Source: Salsipaludibacter sp963735045
GTDB lineage: Bacteria; Actinomycetota; Nitriliruptoria; Nitriliruptorales; Nitriliruptoraceae
Reading direction: 5' to 3'
DNA: 64,000 nt
Assembly (NCBI GenBank): GCA_963735045.1
Contig: CAVTIZ010000003.1
Location: 372,001-436,000, forward strand
Part shown: positions 44,353-55,390 of the stretch, piece by piece
Position numbering within the stretch: position 1 is the first letter of the stretch
How the letters are laid out: each line of letters begins with the position of its first letter
Translations under genes and position numbers: made by a program
The notes under the pieces: generated by a model
Seen by the model: the letters and a program-made list of their open reading frames with translations, nothing else
What the model was told of the DNA's origin: nothing
Database searches by the model: none

Positions 44353-45209
44353 TCGTAGTAGATCGCGGCCGTCGGGAGCTGCCCGGCCAGCGTGACCCAC
44401 CACGTCGAGCCCTTCGGCCACCGCAGTCGGTCGAAGCCGGCGTCGTCAGGGGTCTCGGCGACGGCGGCGAAGCGGCTCACGAGGTCACCGATGACGTCGC
44501 CATGGCTGCAGATCACCGCCGCGCGTGGCAGCGACTGGACCAGTTCGAGCACCGCCGCGACCGGGGTGCCCTCGCGCAGTCGGTCGTCCACGACGACGTC
44601 CAGGCCCCGCGCCCGGGCCAGCTTGGTCATGCTCTGCCGGCAGCGCTTGTACGGCGACGACACGATCGTGTCGATGCGGTGGCCCGCGAGCTGGTGGACG
44701 AGGGCCTTGCGTTGCTTCTTGCCCCTCCTGGACAGCTTGCGCTCGTGGTCGGGGTCGACACTGCCGCGTTGGCCGGCCTCGGCATGGCGGACGACCAGCA
44801 GGCTGCTGCGGTCCGACAGCGCCGTCGCCAGGATCCCGCGGTCCGTGCGGTAGGTCAGCCGGCGGCGGGCCTTGTCCAGCGGCATCCAGACGACCTCGTC
44901 GACCTCCTTGTCGGGCTTGCGCGGGTCCTGCGTGGTGGCCTCCATCGACCACCAGTGCACGCGCTTGGGCCGGCCCTTGCGGTCCCGGTAGTCCACGATG
45001 CCGACGTGGGGTCCCAGCAGCCCGTGCACGCCGGTCTCCTCGAGGACCTCGCGTCGTGCCGCGGTCGACAGGTCCTCACCCTCGTCGAGCTTGCCCTTGG
45101 GCAGCGACCAGTCGTCGTAGGCCGGCCGGTGGACCACCAGCACCTCGCGATCCCCACCCTCGCCGCGCAGCACGACACCACCGGCGGCCAGCACTCGGGA
45201 CGTCGCCAT
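44340..45209 (-). CDS. NUDIX hydrolase fused to a histidine phosphatase (MutT1-like)
   Basis: 289 residues. The N-terminal NUDIX domain (1-135) has the Nudix box from GKLDEGED to REVLEETG. The C-terminal histidine-phosphatase domain starts with LLVVRHAEAGQRG and ends with AVICSHGDVIGDLV. Mycobacterial MutT1 has the same two-domain design and degrades 8-oxo-GTP/8-oxo-dGTP and diadenosine polyphosphates. As in mycobacteria it sits beside ppk, although here on the same strand. A minus-strand TAGCGT (45351-45356) is a possible -10 with a long leader. Confidence 0.9.
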   Translation of the reverse strand: MATSRVLAAGGVVLRGEGGDREVLVVHRPAYDDWSLPKGKLDEGEDLSTAARREVLEETGVHGLLGPHVGIVDYRDRKGRPKRVHWWSMEATTQDPRKPDKEVDEVVWMPLDKARRRLTYRTDRGILATALSDRSSLLVVRHAEAGQRGSVDPDHERKLSRRGKKQRKALVHQLAGHRIDTIVSSPYKRCRQSMTKLARARGLDVVVDDRLREGTPVAAVLELVQSLPRAAVICSHGDVIGDLVSRFAAVAETPDDAGFDRLRWPKGSTWWVTLAGQLPTAAIYYEPTD

Positions 45210-45429
45210 GCCGTCGTGGCCTCCTACGGGGTCGGGGGGTGGTAGGGCTGTGGTGCACGGGGTGGGTCGCCGGGGACCCGTCACGGGGACCGCCGGGGGG
45301 GCTTGTGGAGGGTTCCTCGGGGGACTCCGGTGGGGGCTCCTCGGATGGCCACGCTAGCGGCCCGAGCGGGGCCGACGTCCCGCACGGCCAGGCGATCCGT
45401 CGCCGCCCCGGGACCCGACGTGGCCCGGT

Positions 45430-47667
<2,238 letters not shown>

Positions 47668-47837
47668 GGTGGGTGGTCTCCGGTGGCCGGATCGTGCGGG
47701 GGAGAACGGGTGGGGCGGGCAGGTCAGCGGTGTGGAGCCCCAGCCTAGGGCGACCGGGCCGTCGGCCCGGTCGCGCCAGCCCGCGGTGGCACGGCCCGAT
47801 CGGCTGCCCGGCAGGTGCAGGTGCGGCGGCCGGCGGC

Positions 47838-47851
47838 CTATCCTCGGATAG
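47838..47851 (+). promoter_or_regulatory. -10 box within a small inverted repeat, upstream of the first ferredoxin
   Basis: CTATCC-TC-GGATAG is an inverted repeat with 6-bp arms. It contains a -10-like TATCCT (47839-47844), 49 bases before ATG 47894. A protein binding here would cover the promoter. No -35 is convincing. Confidence 0.45.
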
Positions 47852-47893
47852 TGTCCCCTCCTGCCACCGGACCGAGAACGAGGACGCCACCCC

Positions 47894-48217
47894 ATGACCT
47901 ACACGATCGCGGAACCGTGCATCGACGTCAAGGACAAGGCCTGCATCGAGGAATGTCCGGTGGACTGCATCTACGAGGGGCCCCGGATGCTCTACATCCA
48001 CCCCGAGGAGTGCATCGACTGCGGCGCGTGTGAGCCGGTGTGCCCCGTGGAGGCGATCTTCTACGAAGACGACGTCCCCGACGAGTGGGACGAGTTCACC
48101 CCGATCAACGCCGAGTTCTTCGACGACGAGGTGTCGGGCCTGGGCTCGCCCGGTGGCTATGCCGGCGTCGGCGCCGTGGACGTCGACCACCCCAAGATCG
48201 TCGACTGGGAGATGTGA
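47894..48217 (+). CDS. 7Fe ferredoxin (3Fe-4S/4Fe-4S type), copy 1
   Basis: 107-residue low-potential electron carrier like actinobacterial FdxA/FdxC. Cysteines at 9, 17, 21, 25, 40, 43, 46 and 50 form the C-x7-C-x3-C-x3-C and C-x2-C-x2-C-x3-C pattern of the two-cluster domain. An acidic C-terminal half follows, with a conserved GLGSPGG segment. A second copy lies 189 bases downstream. The two may serve different redox partners. Confidence 0.95.
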   Translation: MTYTIAEPCIDVKDKACIEECPVDCIYEGPRMLYIHPEECIDCGACEPVCPVEAIFYEDDVPDEWDEFTPINAEFFDDEVSGLGSPGGYAGVGAVDVDHPKIVDWEM

Positions 48218-48406
48218 TCGCGTGACCGGGGGCCACCCGCATGCACCGGCGGGAGTGACACCCGGTCACGATGGCGTTGGCACCCCCGCCGTCGTGCTGC
48301 GGCCAACGACCGGGGCCCGCGAGCCGGTACCGTTCCACAATGGCCCGGCCGTCGCACGGCCCGCGCCACGCCGACCCTCGCACCAGCCTCCGGAGGACCC
48401 CACGCC

Positions 48407-48742
48407 ATGACCTACGTCATCGCCGAACCCTGTGTCGACGTCAAGGACAAGGCCTGCGTCGAGGAGTGCCCCGTCGACTGCATCTACGAGGGGGACCGCA
48501 GCCTGTACATCCACCCCGGTGAGTGCATCGACTGCGCCGCCTGTGAACCGGCCTGCCCGGTCGAGGCGATCTTCTACGCCGACGACGTGCCCGACGAGTG
48601 GTCGCAGTTCACGGCGTGGAACGCCGAGTTCTTCGACGACGACTACACCGGCCTGGGCTCGCCCGGAGGCGCGGCCGAGGTCGGCGCCACCAAGGCCGAC
48701 CACCCCAAGGTCGCCGAGTGGGAGATCACCTCGCCGGCATGA
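48407..48742 (+). CDS. 7Fe ferredoxin (3Fe-4S/4Fe-4S type), copy 2
   Basis: 111-residue paralogue of the preceding ferredoxin, with all eight cysteines at the same positions (9, 17, 21, 25, 40, 43, 46, 50) and the same CPVDCIYEG and GLGSPGG segments; most changes are conservative or lie in the C-terminal third. A -10-like TACCGT is at 48328-48333, so it may have its own promoter. CGGAGGA lies before the ATG. The stop overlaps the methyltransferase start (ATGA). Confidence 0.95.
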   Translation: MTYVIAEPCVDVKDKACVEECPVDCIYEGDRSLYIHPGECIDCAACEPACPVEAIFYADDVPDEWSQFTAWNAEFFDDDYTGLGSPGGAAEVGATKADHPKVAEWEITSPA

Positions 48743-49620
48743 CCGACCCCGCCACCGACGGGCCGCCGGACGACCGGCCCCGCGACGAGACCGCCACGAG
48801 CCCTCGGGAGACCGGGGGCTCGTCGCGTGCCGGTGGGTCCGGGTTGGGTGGACCCCTCGGTGACCTCGGCGGCGTCCTCGGCCCCCCTGACGACCCCCCC
48901 GACGACAGCCCCCCCGACGGTCCCGACGACGGCCCCGACGTGACCGCAGCGGCGGCCGGCGTGCTGCGGGACCAGGCCACGGCGTGGTTCGAGCCGCTGT
49001 ACCGCGACGCCGACGGCAACCCGGCCGTGGTTCCCTGGGCGCGCCTGGAGCCGGAGCCGCTCGTGCACGCGTGGCTGGACCAGCCCGGGCTGGACGTCGC
49101 CGGGGTCGACGTCGTCGTCGTCGGGTGTGGCCTGGGCGACGACGCCGCGGAGTTGGCTCGCCGCGGGTGTCGCGTGACCGCCTTCGACGTCTCGCCGACG
49201 GCCGTGGACTGGGCCCGTGATCGCTTCCCCGACCTGTCGGTGGACACCCCGACTGCCGGGAGGATCACCTGGGAGGTCGCCGACGTGCTGGACCTGCCCG
49301 ACCACCTCGTCGGGGCCTTCGGGTTGGTCGTGGAGGTCCGCACCGTCCAGTCGCTGCCCGGCACGGTCCGCGACGACGCCATGCTGGGCATCGCGTCGTT
49401 GGTCGGCCCCGGCGGGTACCTGGTCGCCACGACCCTGGTGGCGACCTCCGACGAGGCGGCGTCGCGGGTCCAGGGCCCGCCCTGGGCCCAGGCCCCGGCC
49501 GAGCTGGCCGCCTACCGGGCCGGTGGGTTGGAACGCGTGTCGCTGGACCACCCCCCCGAACCGGCCGGCGACGCCATGGCGGTGCGACTGGTGTTCCACC
49601 GACGGGTGCCACCGACGTGA
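48739..49620 (+). CDS. Class I SAM-dependent methyltransferase
   Basis: 293 residues. The first about 65 are disordered and rich in Asp, Pro, Gly and Arg, with a PPDD/PPDG repeat. The Rossmann methyltransferase domain follows: VDVVVVGCGLGDDAAELARRG, then FDVSPTAVDWARDRF and the motif III-like region GPGGYLVATTLV. The substrate is unknown. The thiopurine-methyltransferase-like layout is only a guess. ATG 48739 overlaps the ferredoxin stop by four bases. Confidence 0.82.
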   Translation: MTDPATDGPPDDRPRDETATSPRETGGSSRAGGSGLGGPLGDLGGVLGPPDDPPDDSPPDGPDDGPDVTAAAAGVLRDQATAWFEPLYRDADGNPAVVPWARLEPEPLVHAWLDQPGLDVAGVDVVVVGCGLGDDAAELARRGCRVTAFDVSPTAVDWARDRFPDLSVDTPTAGRITWEVADVLDLPDHLVGAFGLVVEVRTVQSLPGTVRDDAMLGIASLVGPGGYLVATTLVATSDEAASRVQGPPWAQAPAELAAYRAGGLERVSLDHPPEPAGDAMAVRLVFHRRVPPT

Positions 49621-49626
49621 CCGTCC

Positions 49627-50154
49627 TCAGGCGGGGTCCGGGCGTGGCAGGGCGGCCAGGACGTCGGCGGGACCGACCTCGAGCGCGTCGAGGACGTCAC
49701 GAGCCCGCGAGGCGCGCGACACGACCAACCCGGCGAGCAGGTGCGCGGAGGTCAACCGACGGTCCCGGCGGTCGGTGGCGACCGGCACGGCGGCCTCGAT
49801 CGCGACCCGAGCCTCGGGGGTCAGGCGTGTCCGTCGTCGTCGCACCGGGGCCGTGCCGGCGGTGACGTCGCCGGCCGAGCGGACCCGGTCCACGTCGATC
49901 CCGAGGCTGGCCAGGGCCACGGGATCAGGTCCCTCGGGGTCCTCGCCGCGACCGGCGATGCGCCGTCTGACCTCGTCCTCGACGGCGTCGCGAGACACCC
50001 CGAGGGCGGCGAGCAGGTCCGCTCCCGGCCCGTGTCCCCGGGCGATCCCGACCAGCAGGTGTTCGCTGCCCACGGCCTCGTGACCCCAGTCGCGGGCCGC
50101 GTCGACGCCGCGCCGGATGCTTCGATTCGCCTCGCGTGCGCGTCCCGGTCTCAT
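49627..50154 (-). CDS. Double Clp N-terminal domain protein without ATPase
   Basis: 175-residue protein with two Clp-N type repeats. The first contains AARDWGHEAVGSEHLLVGIARG (split over residues 19-40), the second LTSAHLLAGLVVSR near residue 140. These domains bind substrates or adaptors in ClpC, but no AAA module is present. It overlaps the preceding small HTH gene by four bases (ATGA), so the pair is co-translated. It may be an adaptor, a decoy or an anti-toxin-like partner. Confidence 0.78.
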   Translation of the reverse strand: MRPGRAREANRSIRRGVDAARDWGHEAVGSEHLLVGIARGHGPGADLLAALGVSRDAVEDEVRRRIAGRGEDPEGPDPVALASLGIDVDRVRSAGDVTAGTAPVRRRRTRLTPEARVAIEAAVPVATDRRDRRLTSAHLLAGLVVSRASRARDVLDALEVGPADVLAALPRPDPA

Positions 50155-50354
50155 GCGGTCCTCCGGTGCTTCTTGTGGGCCGCCTGGCCGCTGACCCCGA
50201 GGGCGGCGCCGACGTCACGCCAGCTCCAGCCGGCATCTCGGGCTCGCCGGACCTGGGCGCGTTCCAGCTCGTCGGCCAGCCCGCGCAGCGACGCCACGGC
50301 GCGCAGTCCCACGGCGGGGTCCGGCGCCTCGAGTGCGGTCTCCAGTTCGGTCAT
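50151..50354 (-). CDS. Small helix-turn-helix protein
   Basis: 67-residue protein: a helical N-terminus and a C-terminal HTH, GWSWRDVGAALGVSGQAAHKK. ATG 50354 was chosen because GGAGGTGG lies just before it; an in-frame ATG at 50366 lies four codons upstream. The promoter region has consensus-like boxes and an inverted repeat over the -10, suggesting autoregulation. Its stop overlaps the start of the Clp-N protein gene. Confidence 0.75.
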   Translation of the reverse strand: MTELETALEAPDPAVGLRAVASLRGLADELERAQVRRARDAGWSWRDVGAALGVSGQAAHKKHRRTA

Positions 50355-50388
50355 GTCCACCTCCATGTCCACCCGTTCGGTTTCGACT

Positions 50389-50424
50389 GGTGTCAACCTA
50401 GGATGACACCGGCGCAACTGTCAA
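50389..50424 (-). promoter_or_regulatory. Promoter and inverted-repeat operator of the HTH/Clp-N pair
   Basis: On the minus strand, TTGACA (50419-50424) and TAGGTT (50395-50400) are 18 bases apart. GGTGTCA (50389-50395) and TGACACC (50404-50410) are perfect 7-bp inverted arms around the -10. A second inverted repeat, TCAAC/GTTGA, lies over and just beyond the -35. A repressor here would block the promoter; the small HTH protein is the natural candidate. Confidence 0.68.
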
Positions 50425-50623
50425 CAAAGGTTGATGGACCCGGACGCAGGTGTCCACGCGCCCCCACGGCTGGACCGGGGCTGCCGTGTCGGCACACGTC
50501 GCAATCCGCGTGGTGTGGCGGGGGCGGGTCCGTGCCGGGACGGTGGGGAATGCCCCTCGGCGGTGGGTGCGTTCGCCCCACCCCCGGACGTGGTCCGGGT
50601 CCGTTCGCTCCCGGAGGTCCACC

Positions 50624-51664
50624 ATGCACACGCCCACGGACGCCGTCCTCCAGCAGGTCGAGCTCGGCCGGGTGTGGCAGACCGTCGACCCGTTCCTGTT
50701 CTGTGTCCACCACGACGACGACTACCCCGAGGGCGACGAGGAACTGGGCCCGTGCGCCCCCCTGGTCGGTCGCTCCATCGGGATGGACTTCTCCGGACGC
50801 GACGGCTGGTCGATGTACCACGGGTCGCTGGTGCCGGGGTTCCCGCAGCACCCGCACCGGGGGTTCGAGACGATCTCGTTCATGCGTGGTGGATTCATGG
50901 ACCACTCCGACTCGCTGGGCGCGGCGGCCCGCTTCGGTCGCGGCGACGTGCAGTGGATGACGGCCGGGTCGGGGATCGTCCACGCCGAGATGTTCCCGCT
51001 GCTCAACGACCACGACCGCAACCCGACCGAGCTGTTCCAGATCTGGATCAACCTGCCGGCCCGGGACAAGATGGTCCCCCCACACTTCGCGATGCTGTGG
51101 GGCCACGAGATCCCGCGCCACACCGTGCTGGACCAGGCCGGTCGTGCCACCACCATCACCGTCGTCGCGGGCCAACTCGCGCCGGGTTCCCCCCCGCCGG
51201 CGCCGCCACCCCACTCGTGGGCGTCCCGGCCCGACGCCGACGTCGCCATCTGGCACCTCGACGTGACCGCTGACGGCACGTGGACCCTGCCACCGGCCAA
51301 CCACCCCGACACCGTGCGCACCCTGTACGTGTTCGGCGACGGCAGCCTGCGGATCGGCGGGACCGAGGTCACCGGTGGCCACGGTGCCGTCCTGGCGTGC
51401 GACGTCCCGGTCACGATCGCCGACGACACCGGCAGTGGCACCGAGGCGCTGGTGCTGCAGGGCCGGCCGATCGGGGAACCGGTGGTGCAGTACGGCCCGT
51501 TCGTGATGAACGACCAGCGCCAGATCCAGCAGGCCTACGCCGACTACCAGGACACCGGCTTCGGCGGCTGGCCGTGGCCGGCCAACGACCCCAACCACGG
51601 TCCCGAGCCACGTCGTTTCGCGCGGCATGCCGACGGCCGCGTGGAGGAGCTCGCCGGGGCCTGA
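50624..51664 (+). CDS. Pirin family protein
   Basis: Bicupin of 346 residues. The N-terminal cupin has the metal-binding motif HPHRGFETISFMRGGFMDH and GSGIVHAEMFP. The C-terminal part has the pirin_C-like strand region ending in GPFVMNDQRQIQQAYADYQ. Bacterial pirins can act as quercetinase-like dioxygenases or bind regulators of central metabolism. CGGAGG precedes the ATG at 50624. It is the only plus-strand gene between the HTH/Clp-N pair and the ABC exporter. Confidence 0.9.
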   Translation: MHTPTDAVLQQVELGRVWQTVDPFLFCVHHDDDYPEGDEELGPCAPLVGRSIGMDFSGRDGWSMYHGSLVPGFPQHPHRGFETISFMRGGFMDHSDSLGAAARFGRGDVQWMTAGSGIVHAEMFPLLNDHDRNPTELFQIWINLPARDKMVPPHFAMLWGHEIPRHTVLDQAGRATTITVVAGQLAPGSPPPAPPPHSWASRPDADVAIWHLDVTADGTWTLPPANHPDTVRTLYVFGDGSLRIGGTEVTGGHGAVLACDVPVTIADDTGSGTEALVLQGRPIGEPVVQYGPFVMNDQRQIQQAYADYQDTGFGGWPWPANDPNHGPEPRRFARHADGRVEELAGA

Positions 51665-51691
51665 CCGCGACCACGGGCGGCGGGTCGCCGA

Positions 51692-52558
51692 CTACTCGAC
51701 GTGGCGGAAGCGGTGGGTGCTCCAGGGGACGAACACCACGAGCAACGCGATGCTCCAGGCCACGGTCTTGAGCGTGGGGGCCAGGACCGGCCCGGTGACG
51801 GCCAGCCCGCGAGCGGCGTCGGCCGCGGCGGTGATGGGCGAGTTGCGGGCCAGGAAGGCCAGCCAGGGGATGCTGATCGACTCGGTCGGCACGAACACGC
51901 TGGACACGAACGACAGCGGGAAGGCGAACACGAACGCGGCCGACTGGGCCGACTCGGCGCCGGGCACGTGCAGGGCCAACCACACGAACACCCACGACAA
52001 CGAGTAGCCCAGGACGCACACGATCCCGATCGCGCCGATCGCCCCCGCGACGCTGGTGAACCGGAAGCCGACCAGCATGCCCACCAGCGCCATCAGCACG
52101 ATCACGGCCAGGCTGCGCACGAGGTCGGCGACGGTGCGCCCGATCAGCACCCCGGACCGCGACATGGGCATCGACCGGAACCGGTCCACGACCCCCTTGT
52201 CGAGGTCGTCGGCCAGCCCCACGGCCGTCTGGGTCATCCGGAACACCGTGGACTGCACGAAGATCCCGGGCATCACGAACGCGAGGTAGGTGGGGAAGCC
52301 GTCGGGGAGCGCGCCCCGGACGGCGCCGTCGAACACGTACCCGAACAGCAGCACGAACATCACGGGCTGGATGGTGGAGAAGATCAGCAGGCGGGGCAGC
52401 CGGGTGAAGTGCTTGAGGTTGCGCTTGCCGATGGTCCAGCCGTCGGCCAACGCCGCCACGAGGCCGTGGCGCTGGCGACGCTGGAGCGGGGCGCCGTCGG
52501 AGCCGTCGCGGCCGGCGCCGATGCTGCGGGGCTGGTCGTCCCTGGTCGTGGTGGTCAT
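51692..52558 (-). CDS. ABC-2 type (DrrB-like) exporter permease
   Basis: 288-residue membrane protein with a basic N-terminus, six hydrophobic helices and the ABC-2 features FDGAVRGALPDGF, GVVDRFRSMPMSR and FPLSFVSSVFVPTES. It matches the DrrB-type daunorubicin-resistance permeases. The substrate may be a drug or a lipid. It starts at ATG 52558, overlapping the end of the ATPase gene by four bases. Confidence 0.9.
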   Translation of the reverse strand: MTTTTRDDQPRSIGAGRDGSDGAPLQRRQRHGLVAALADGWTIGKRNLKHFTRLPRLLIFSTIQPVMFVLLFGYVFDGAVRGALPDGFPTYLAFVMPGIFVQSTVFRMTQTAVGLADDLDKGVVDRFRSMPMSRSGVLIGRTVADLVRSLAVIVLMALVGMLVGFRFTSVAGAIGAIGIVCVLGYSLSWVFVWLALHVPGAESAQSAAFVFAFPLSFVSSVFVPTESISIPWLAFLARNSPITAAADAARGLAVTGPVLAPTLKTVAWSIALLVVFVPWSTHRFRHVE

Positions 52559-53649
52559 GCCGACCGGCCCCGGGGAGTGTCGTCGGGGGTGGCGTCGGGG
52601 GCGGCGTCCGGGCCGTGGTCCCGAGCCGGGTGGCTCGGGGACCCGTCGTCGGACGCGGTGACGGGTTGTCCGGTCAGTTGGAGGAAGACCTCGTCGAGGC
52701 TGGCCCGACGAAGGCCGAGGTCGGTGACGCCGATGTCGGCATCCTGCAGGGCCGCCGCCACCCGTTGCACGGTCCCCAACCCCGACGACGAGTCGGTCGG
52801 GACCTCCAGGTCCGCGGTCGCCCCGGCGACACCGCGGGGGGACAGGCCGGCCGCCGACAGCACGTCGCAGGCCTCACCGACCCGGTCGGTGGCGTCCAGC
52901 AGCACCTCCACGGTGATCCCGCCGGCGTTGGCCTTGAGTTCGTTGCCGGTGCCGTCGGCGATGATGCGGCCGTGGTCGATGACCACGATGCGGTCGGCCA
53001 ACTGGTCGGCCTCCTCGAGGTACTGGGTCGTCAGCAGCAGGGTGGTCCCGGCACCGACCAGTTCCCGGATCACGTCCCACATCTGGTTGCGGGTCCGTGG
53101 GTCCAGCCCGGTCGTGGGCTCGTCCAGGAACAGCAGTCGGGTCGGCACCACCAGGCTCGACGCCAGGTCCAGGCGCCGGCGCATGCCACCGGAGTAGGTG
53201 GACGCGCGTCGGTCTGCGGCGTCGACCAGGTCGAAGCGCTCGAGCAGTTCGTCGGCCCGGGTCCGGGCCGAGCCGGGGGTGAGCTGGAGCAGGCTGCCGA
53301 ACATGACCAGGTTCTCGCGCCCGGTCAGCAGCCCGTCCACCGCCGCGGACTGACCGGTGAGGGCGAGGTGGCGACGGACGACGTCGGGTTCCGCGACGAC
53401 GTCGTGGCCGAAGATCCTGGCCTGCCCGGAGGTCGGCGCCAACAGCGTCGCGAGCACCCGGACCAGCGTGGTCTTGCCGGCACCGTTGGGGCCGAGCAGG
53501 CCGACGACACCACCGGGTGGCACGACCAGGTCGACGTCGTCGAGCGCGACCGTGTCGCCGAAGCGCTTGCCCAGCCCGATGACCTCGATCGCCGCGGCGG
53601 CCCCACCGGTGGCGGGGGAGGTGGGGGTGGGGGCGGTCGACGTCGTCAC
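52555..53649 (-). CDS. ABC exporter ATPase (DrrA-like)
   Basis: 364-residue ATPase: Walker A GPNGAGKTTL, signature YSGGMRRRLDLASSL, Walker B LLFLDEPTTGLDP, H-loop region LLTTQYLEEADQLADR, and a C-terminal DrrA domain with VTDLGLRRASLDEVFL. The start is GTG 53649, which lies 7 bases after a minus-strand -10-like TACGGT, so the mRNA is probably leaderless. The stop overlaps the permease start (ATGA), giving a two-gene exporter operon. Confidence 0.92.
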   Translation of the reverse strand: MTTSTAPTPTSPATGGAAAAIEVIGLGKRFGDTVALDDVDLVVPPGGVVGLLGPNGAGKTTLVRVLATLLAPTSGQARIFGHDVVAEPDVVRRHLALTGQSAAVDGLLTGRENLVMFGSLLQLTPGSARTRADELLERFDLVDAADRRASTYSGGMRRRLDLASSLVVPTRLLFLDEPTTGLDPRTRNQMWDVIRELVGAGTTLLLTTQYLEEADQLADRIVVIDHGRIIADGTGNELKANAGGITVEVLLDATDRVGEACDVLSAAGLSPRGVAGATADLEVPTDSSSGLGTVQRVAAALQDADIGVTDLGLRRASLDEVFLQLTGQPVTASDDGSPSHPARDHGPDAAPDATPDDTPRGRSA

Positions 53650-53656
53650 CCGCGGC

Positions 53657-53662
53657 ACCGTA
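53657..53662 (-). promoter_or_regulatory. -10 box of the probably leaderless drrAB-like operon
   Basis: TACGGT (minus strand) is followed by exactly 7 bases and then the GTG start at 53649, the same spacing as at 5297 and 21484. No ribosome-binding site can fit between them. Confidence 0.55.
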
Positions 53663-53829
53663 TCCGGCCGGCCCTGGCACACGACCGACCACCCCGCCGC
53701 CCCGCCCGTCCCCACGGGCGACACGTGGTCGATCCCGCGGACGGCCCGGTGGACGGGCCACGGGGCTGGTTGACTGGGCAGCCCGGAACCCGCGCCGCGG
53801 GTACCGGTCGATCGACGAGGGAGCAGGGA

Positions 53830-54771
53830 ATGTCACAGGTCGCGGGCGTGGACATCGGTGGCACCAACATCACGGCGGCACTGGTCGACGACGACCACCA
53901 GGTGTCGGACGCCGAGAAGGTCAGCACGCCCACCGAGGGCCCCGACGCGGTGCTGTCGGCCGTGGTCGACCTGGTTCGGGGCCTGGACGAACGACCCTCC
54001 GCCGTCGGGGTCGGCATGCCCGGTCCGGTCGACGACGGCGTCGTCAGCCACCCGCCCAACCTCACCGGCTGGGAGGACCCGGTCGATGTCGGGAGTCGCC
54101 TGTCCGACGCCCTGGAGCTGCCCGTCGCGGTCGGCAACGACGTCAACGTGGCGGTGCTGGGGGAGTGGACCGCCGGTGCCGGCACCGGCGCGCGACACAT
54201 GCTCGGCGTGTGGATGGGCACCGGCGTCGGTGGCGGGCTGGTGCTCGACGGTCGGCCCTACACCGGGGCGTTCGGGGGCGCCGGTGAGTTCGGCCACATG
54301 ATCGTGCGTGCCGGCGGTGCCCAGTGTGGCTGTGGCCGTCGCGGCTGCCTCGAGGCCTACGCGGGCCGGGCCAACATGGAGCGCTACGCGCTGCGGGCCG
54401 CGGCGAAGGGGTTCGAGACCGAACTGCTGGAGATCCGCGACGACAAGGGCAAGGACCGGATGACGTCCAGCGTGTGGCACAAGGCGATCGGCAACGACGA
54501 CCCGCTGGCGACCAGGATCCTGGGCGAGGCCGTGGAGGCCGTGGCCATCGGGATCGCGTCGGCGATCAACCTGCTGGACCTGGACCGCATCGTGTTGGGC
54601 GGTGGCTTGGCCGAGAAGATGGGCGACGACCTGGTCGAGCGCCTCGAGGTCGCGATCGAGCCGCACGTGTTCCTGCCGGGCGACCGCGACATCGTGGTCG
54701 CCGAACTCGAGGACGATGGCGGGATGGTGGGTGCCGCCGCCCTCGGACGCGCGGCGATGCTCCTGCGCTGA
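53830..54771 (+). CDS. ROK family sugar kinase (glucokinase-like)
   Basis: 313-residue ATP-dependent hexose kinase. ADIGGTN-type phosphate loop GVDIGGTNITAAL at the N-terminus, GNDVNVAVLGEW, the EFGHMIV active site, and the ROK zinc motif CGCGRRGCLEAYAG. No DNA-binding domain is present, so it is a kinase rather than a ROK repressor; glucose is the likeliest substrate. A 180-base gap separates it from the divergent exporter operon. Confidence 0.9.
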   Translation: MSQVAGVDIGGTNITAALVDDDHQVSDAEKVSTPTEGPDAVLSAVVDLVRGLDERPSAVGVGMPGPVDDGVVSHPPNLTGWEDPVDVGSRLSDALELPVAVGNDVNVAVLGEWTAGAGTGARHMLGVWMGTGVGGGLVLDGRPYTGAFGGAGEFGHMIVRAGGAQCGCGRRGCLEAYAGRANMERYALRAAAKGFETELLEIRDDKGKDRMTSSVWHKAIGNDDPLATRILGEAVEAVAIGIASAINLLDLDRIVLGGGLAEKMGDDLVERLEVAIEPHVFLPGDRDIVVAELEDDGGMVGAAALGRAAMLLR

Positions 54772-54777
54772 CCGGGC

Positions 54778-55341
54778 TCAGGCGCCGGAGAAGGACACCA
54801 GGGTGTGCACGTCGAGGCCCTGGTCCTCGAGCCGTCGGCGGCCACCGAGTTCGGGCAGGTCGACCACGAAGGCACAGTGCACGACCCGCGCGCCCAGCTG
54901 GCGGACCAGCGTGGCAGCGGCCTCGGCGGTGCCGCCGGTGGCGAGCAGGTCGTCCACCACCAACACCTGTTCGCCCGGCGAGGCCGCGTCCGTGTGCACC
55001 TCCACCTCCGCCGACCCGTACTCCAACTCGTAGCTGCGGGCGATCGTGTCGGCGGGCAGCTTGCCCTTCTTGCGGATGCTCATGACCCCGGCGCCGAGAC
55101 GATCGGCCAGGGCCCCCGCCAGCAGGAAGCCGCGTGCCTCGATTCCGGCCACCTGGTCCAGGTCGGCATCGGCGAACGCCACGGCCAGCCGGTCCACGGT
55201 CGCGCGCCAGCCCACCGGGTCCGCGAACAGGGTCGTGACGTCGCGGAACTGGATGCCCGGTTCGGGGAAGTCCGGGATGGTGCGGATCAGGTCGCGGAGG
55301 TCGACGCCGTCCGGGGACGGGGCATTGGGCGAGCGAGTCAT
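54778..55341 (-). CDS. apt: Adenine phosphoribosyltransferase
   Basis: Purine salvage: adenine + PRPP to AMP. 187 residues with IPDFPEPGIQFRDVTTLFAD, GIEARGFLLAGALA, RKKGKLPADT and the PRPP-binding VLVVDDLLATGGTAEAA. It is the last gene of a minus-strand series that starts with enoyl-CoA hydratase, 49 bases after the FrhB-like gene, and converges on the ROK kinase gene with a 6-base gap. Confidence 0.95.
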   Translation of the reverse strand: MTRSPNAPSPDGVDLRDLIRTIPDFPEPGIQFRDVTTLFADPVGWRATVDRLAVAFADADLDQVAGIEARGFLLAGALADRLGAGVMSIRKKGKLPADTIARSYELEYGSAEVEVHTDAASPGEQVLVVDDLLATGGTAEAAATLVRQLGARVVHCAFVVDLPELGGRRRLEDQGLDVHTLVSFSGA

Positions 55342-55390
55342 GGGCCGGCCTGTGGGAGGTCAGTGGTCGGGCGGACCATGGCAGGGTGCC

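Noticed and set aside
53808..53820. A third TetR-type operator before the ROK kinase gene
   Set aside because: Only CGGTCGATCGAC matches; the right half-site is broken (GACGAG), so it is not a palindrome, and the sequence is GC-rich enough for a chance match.
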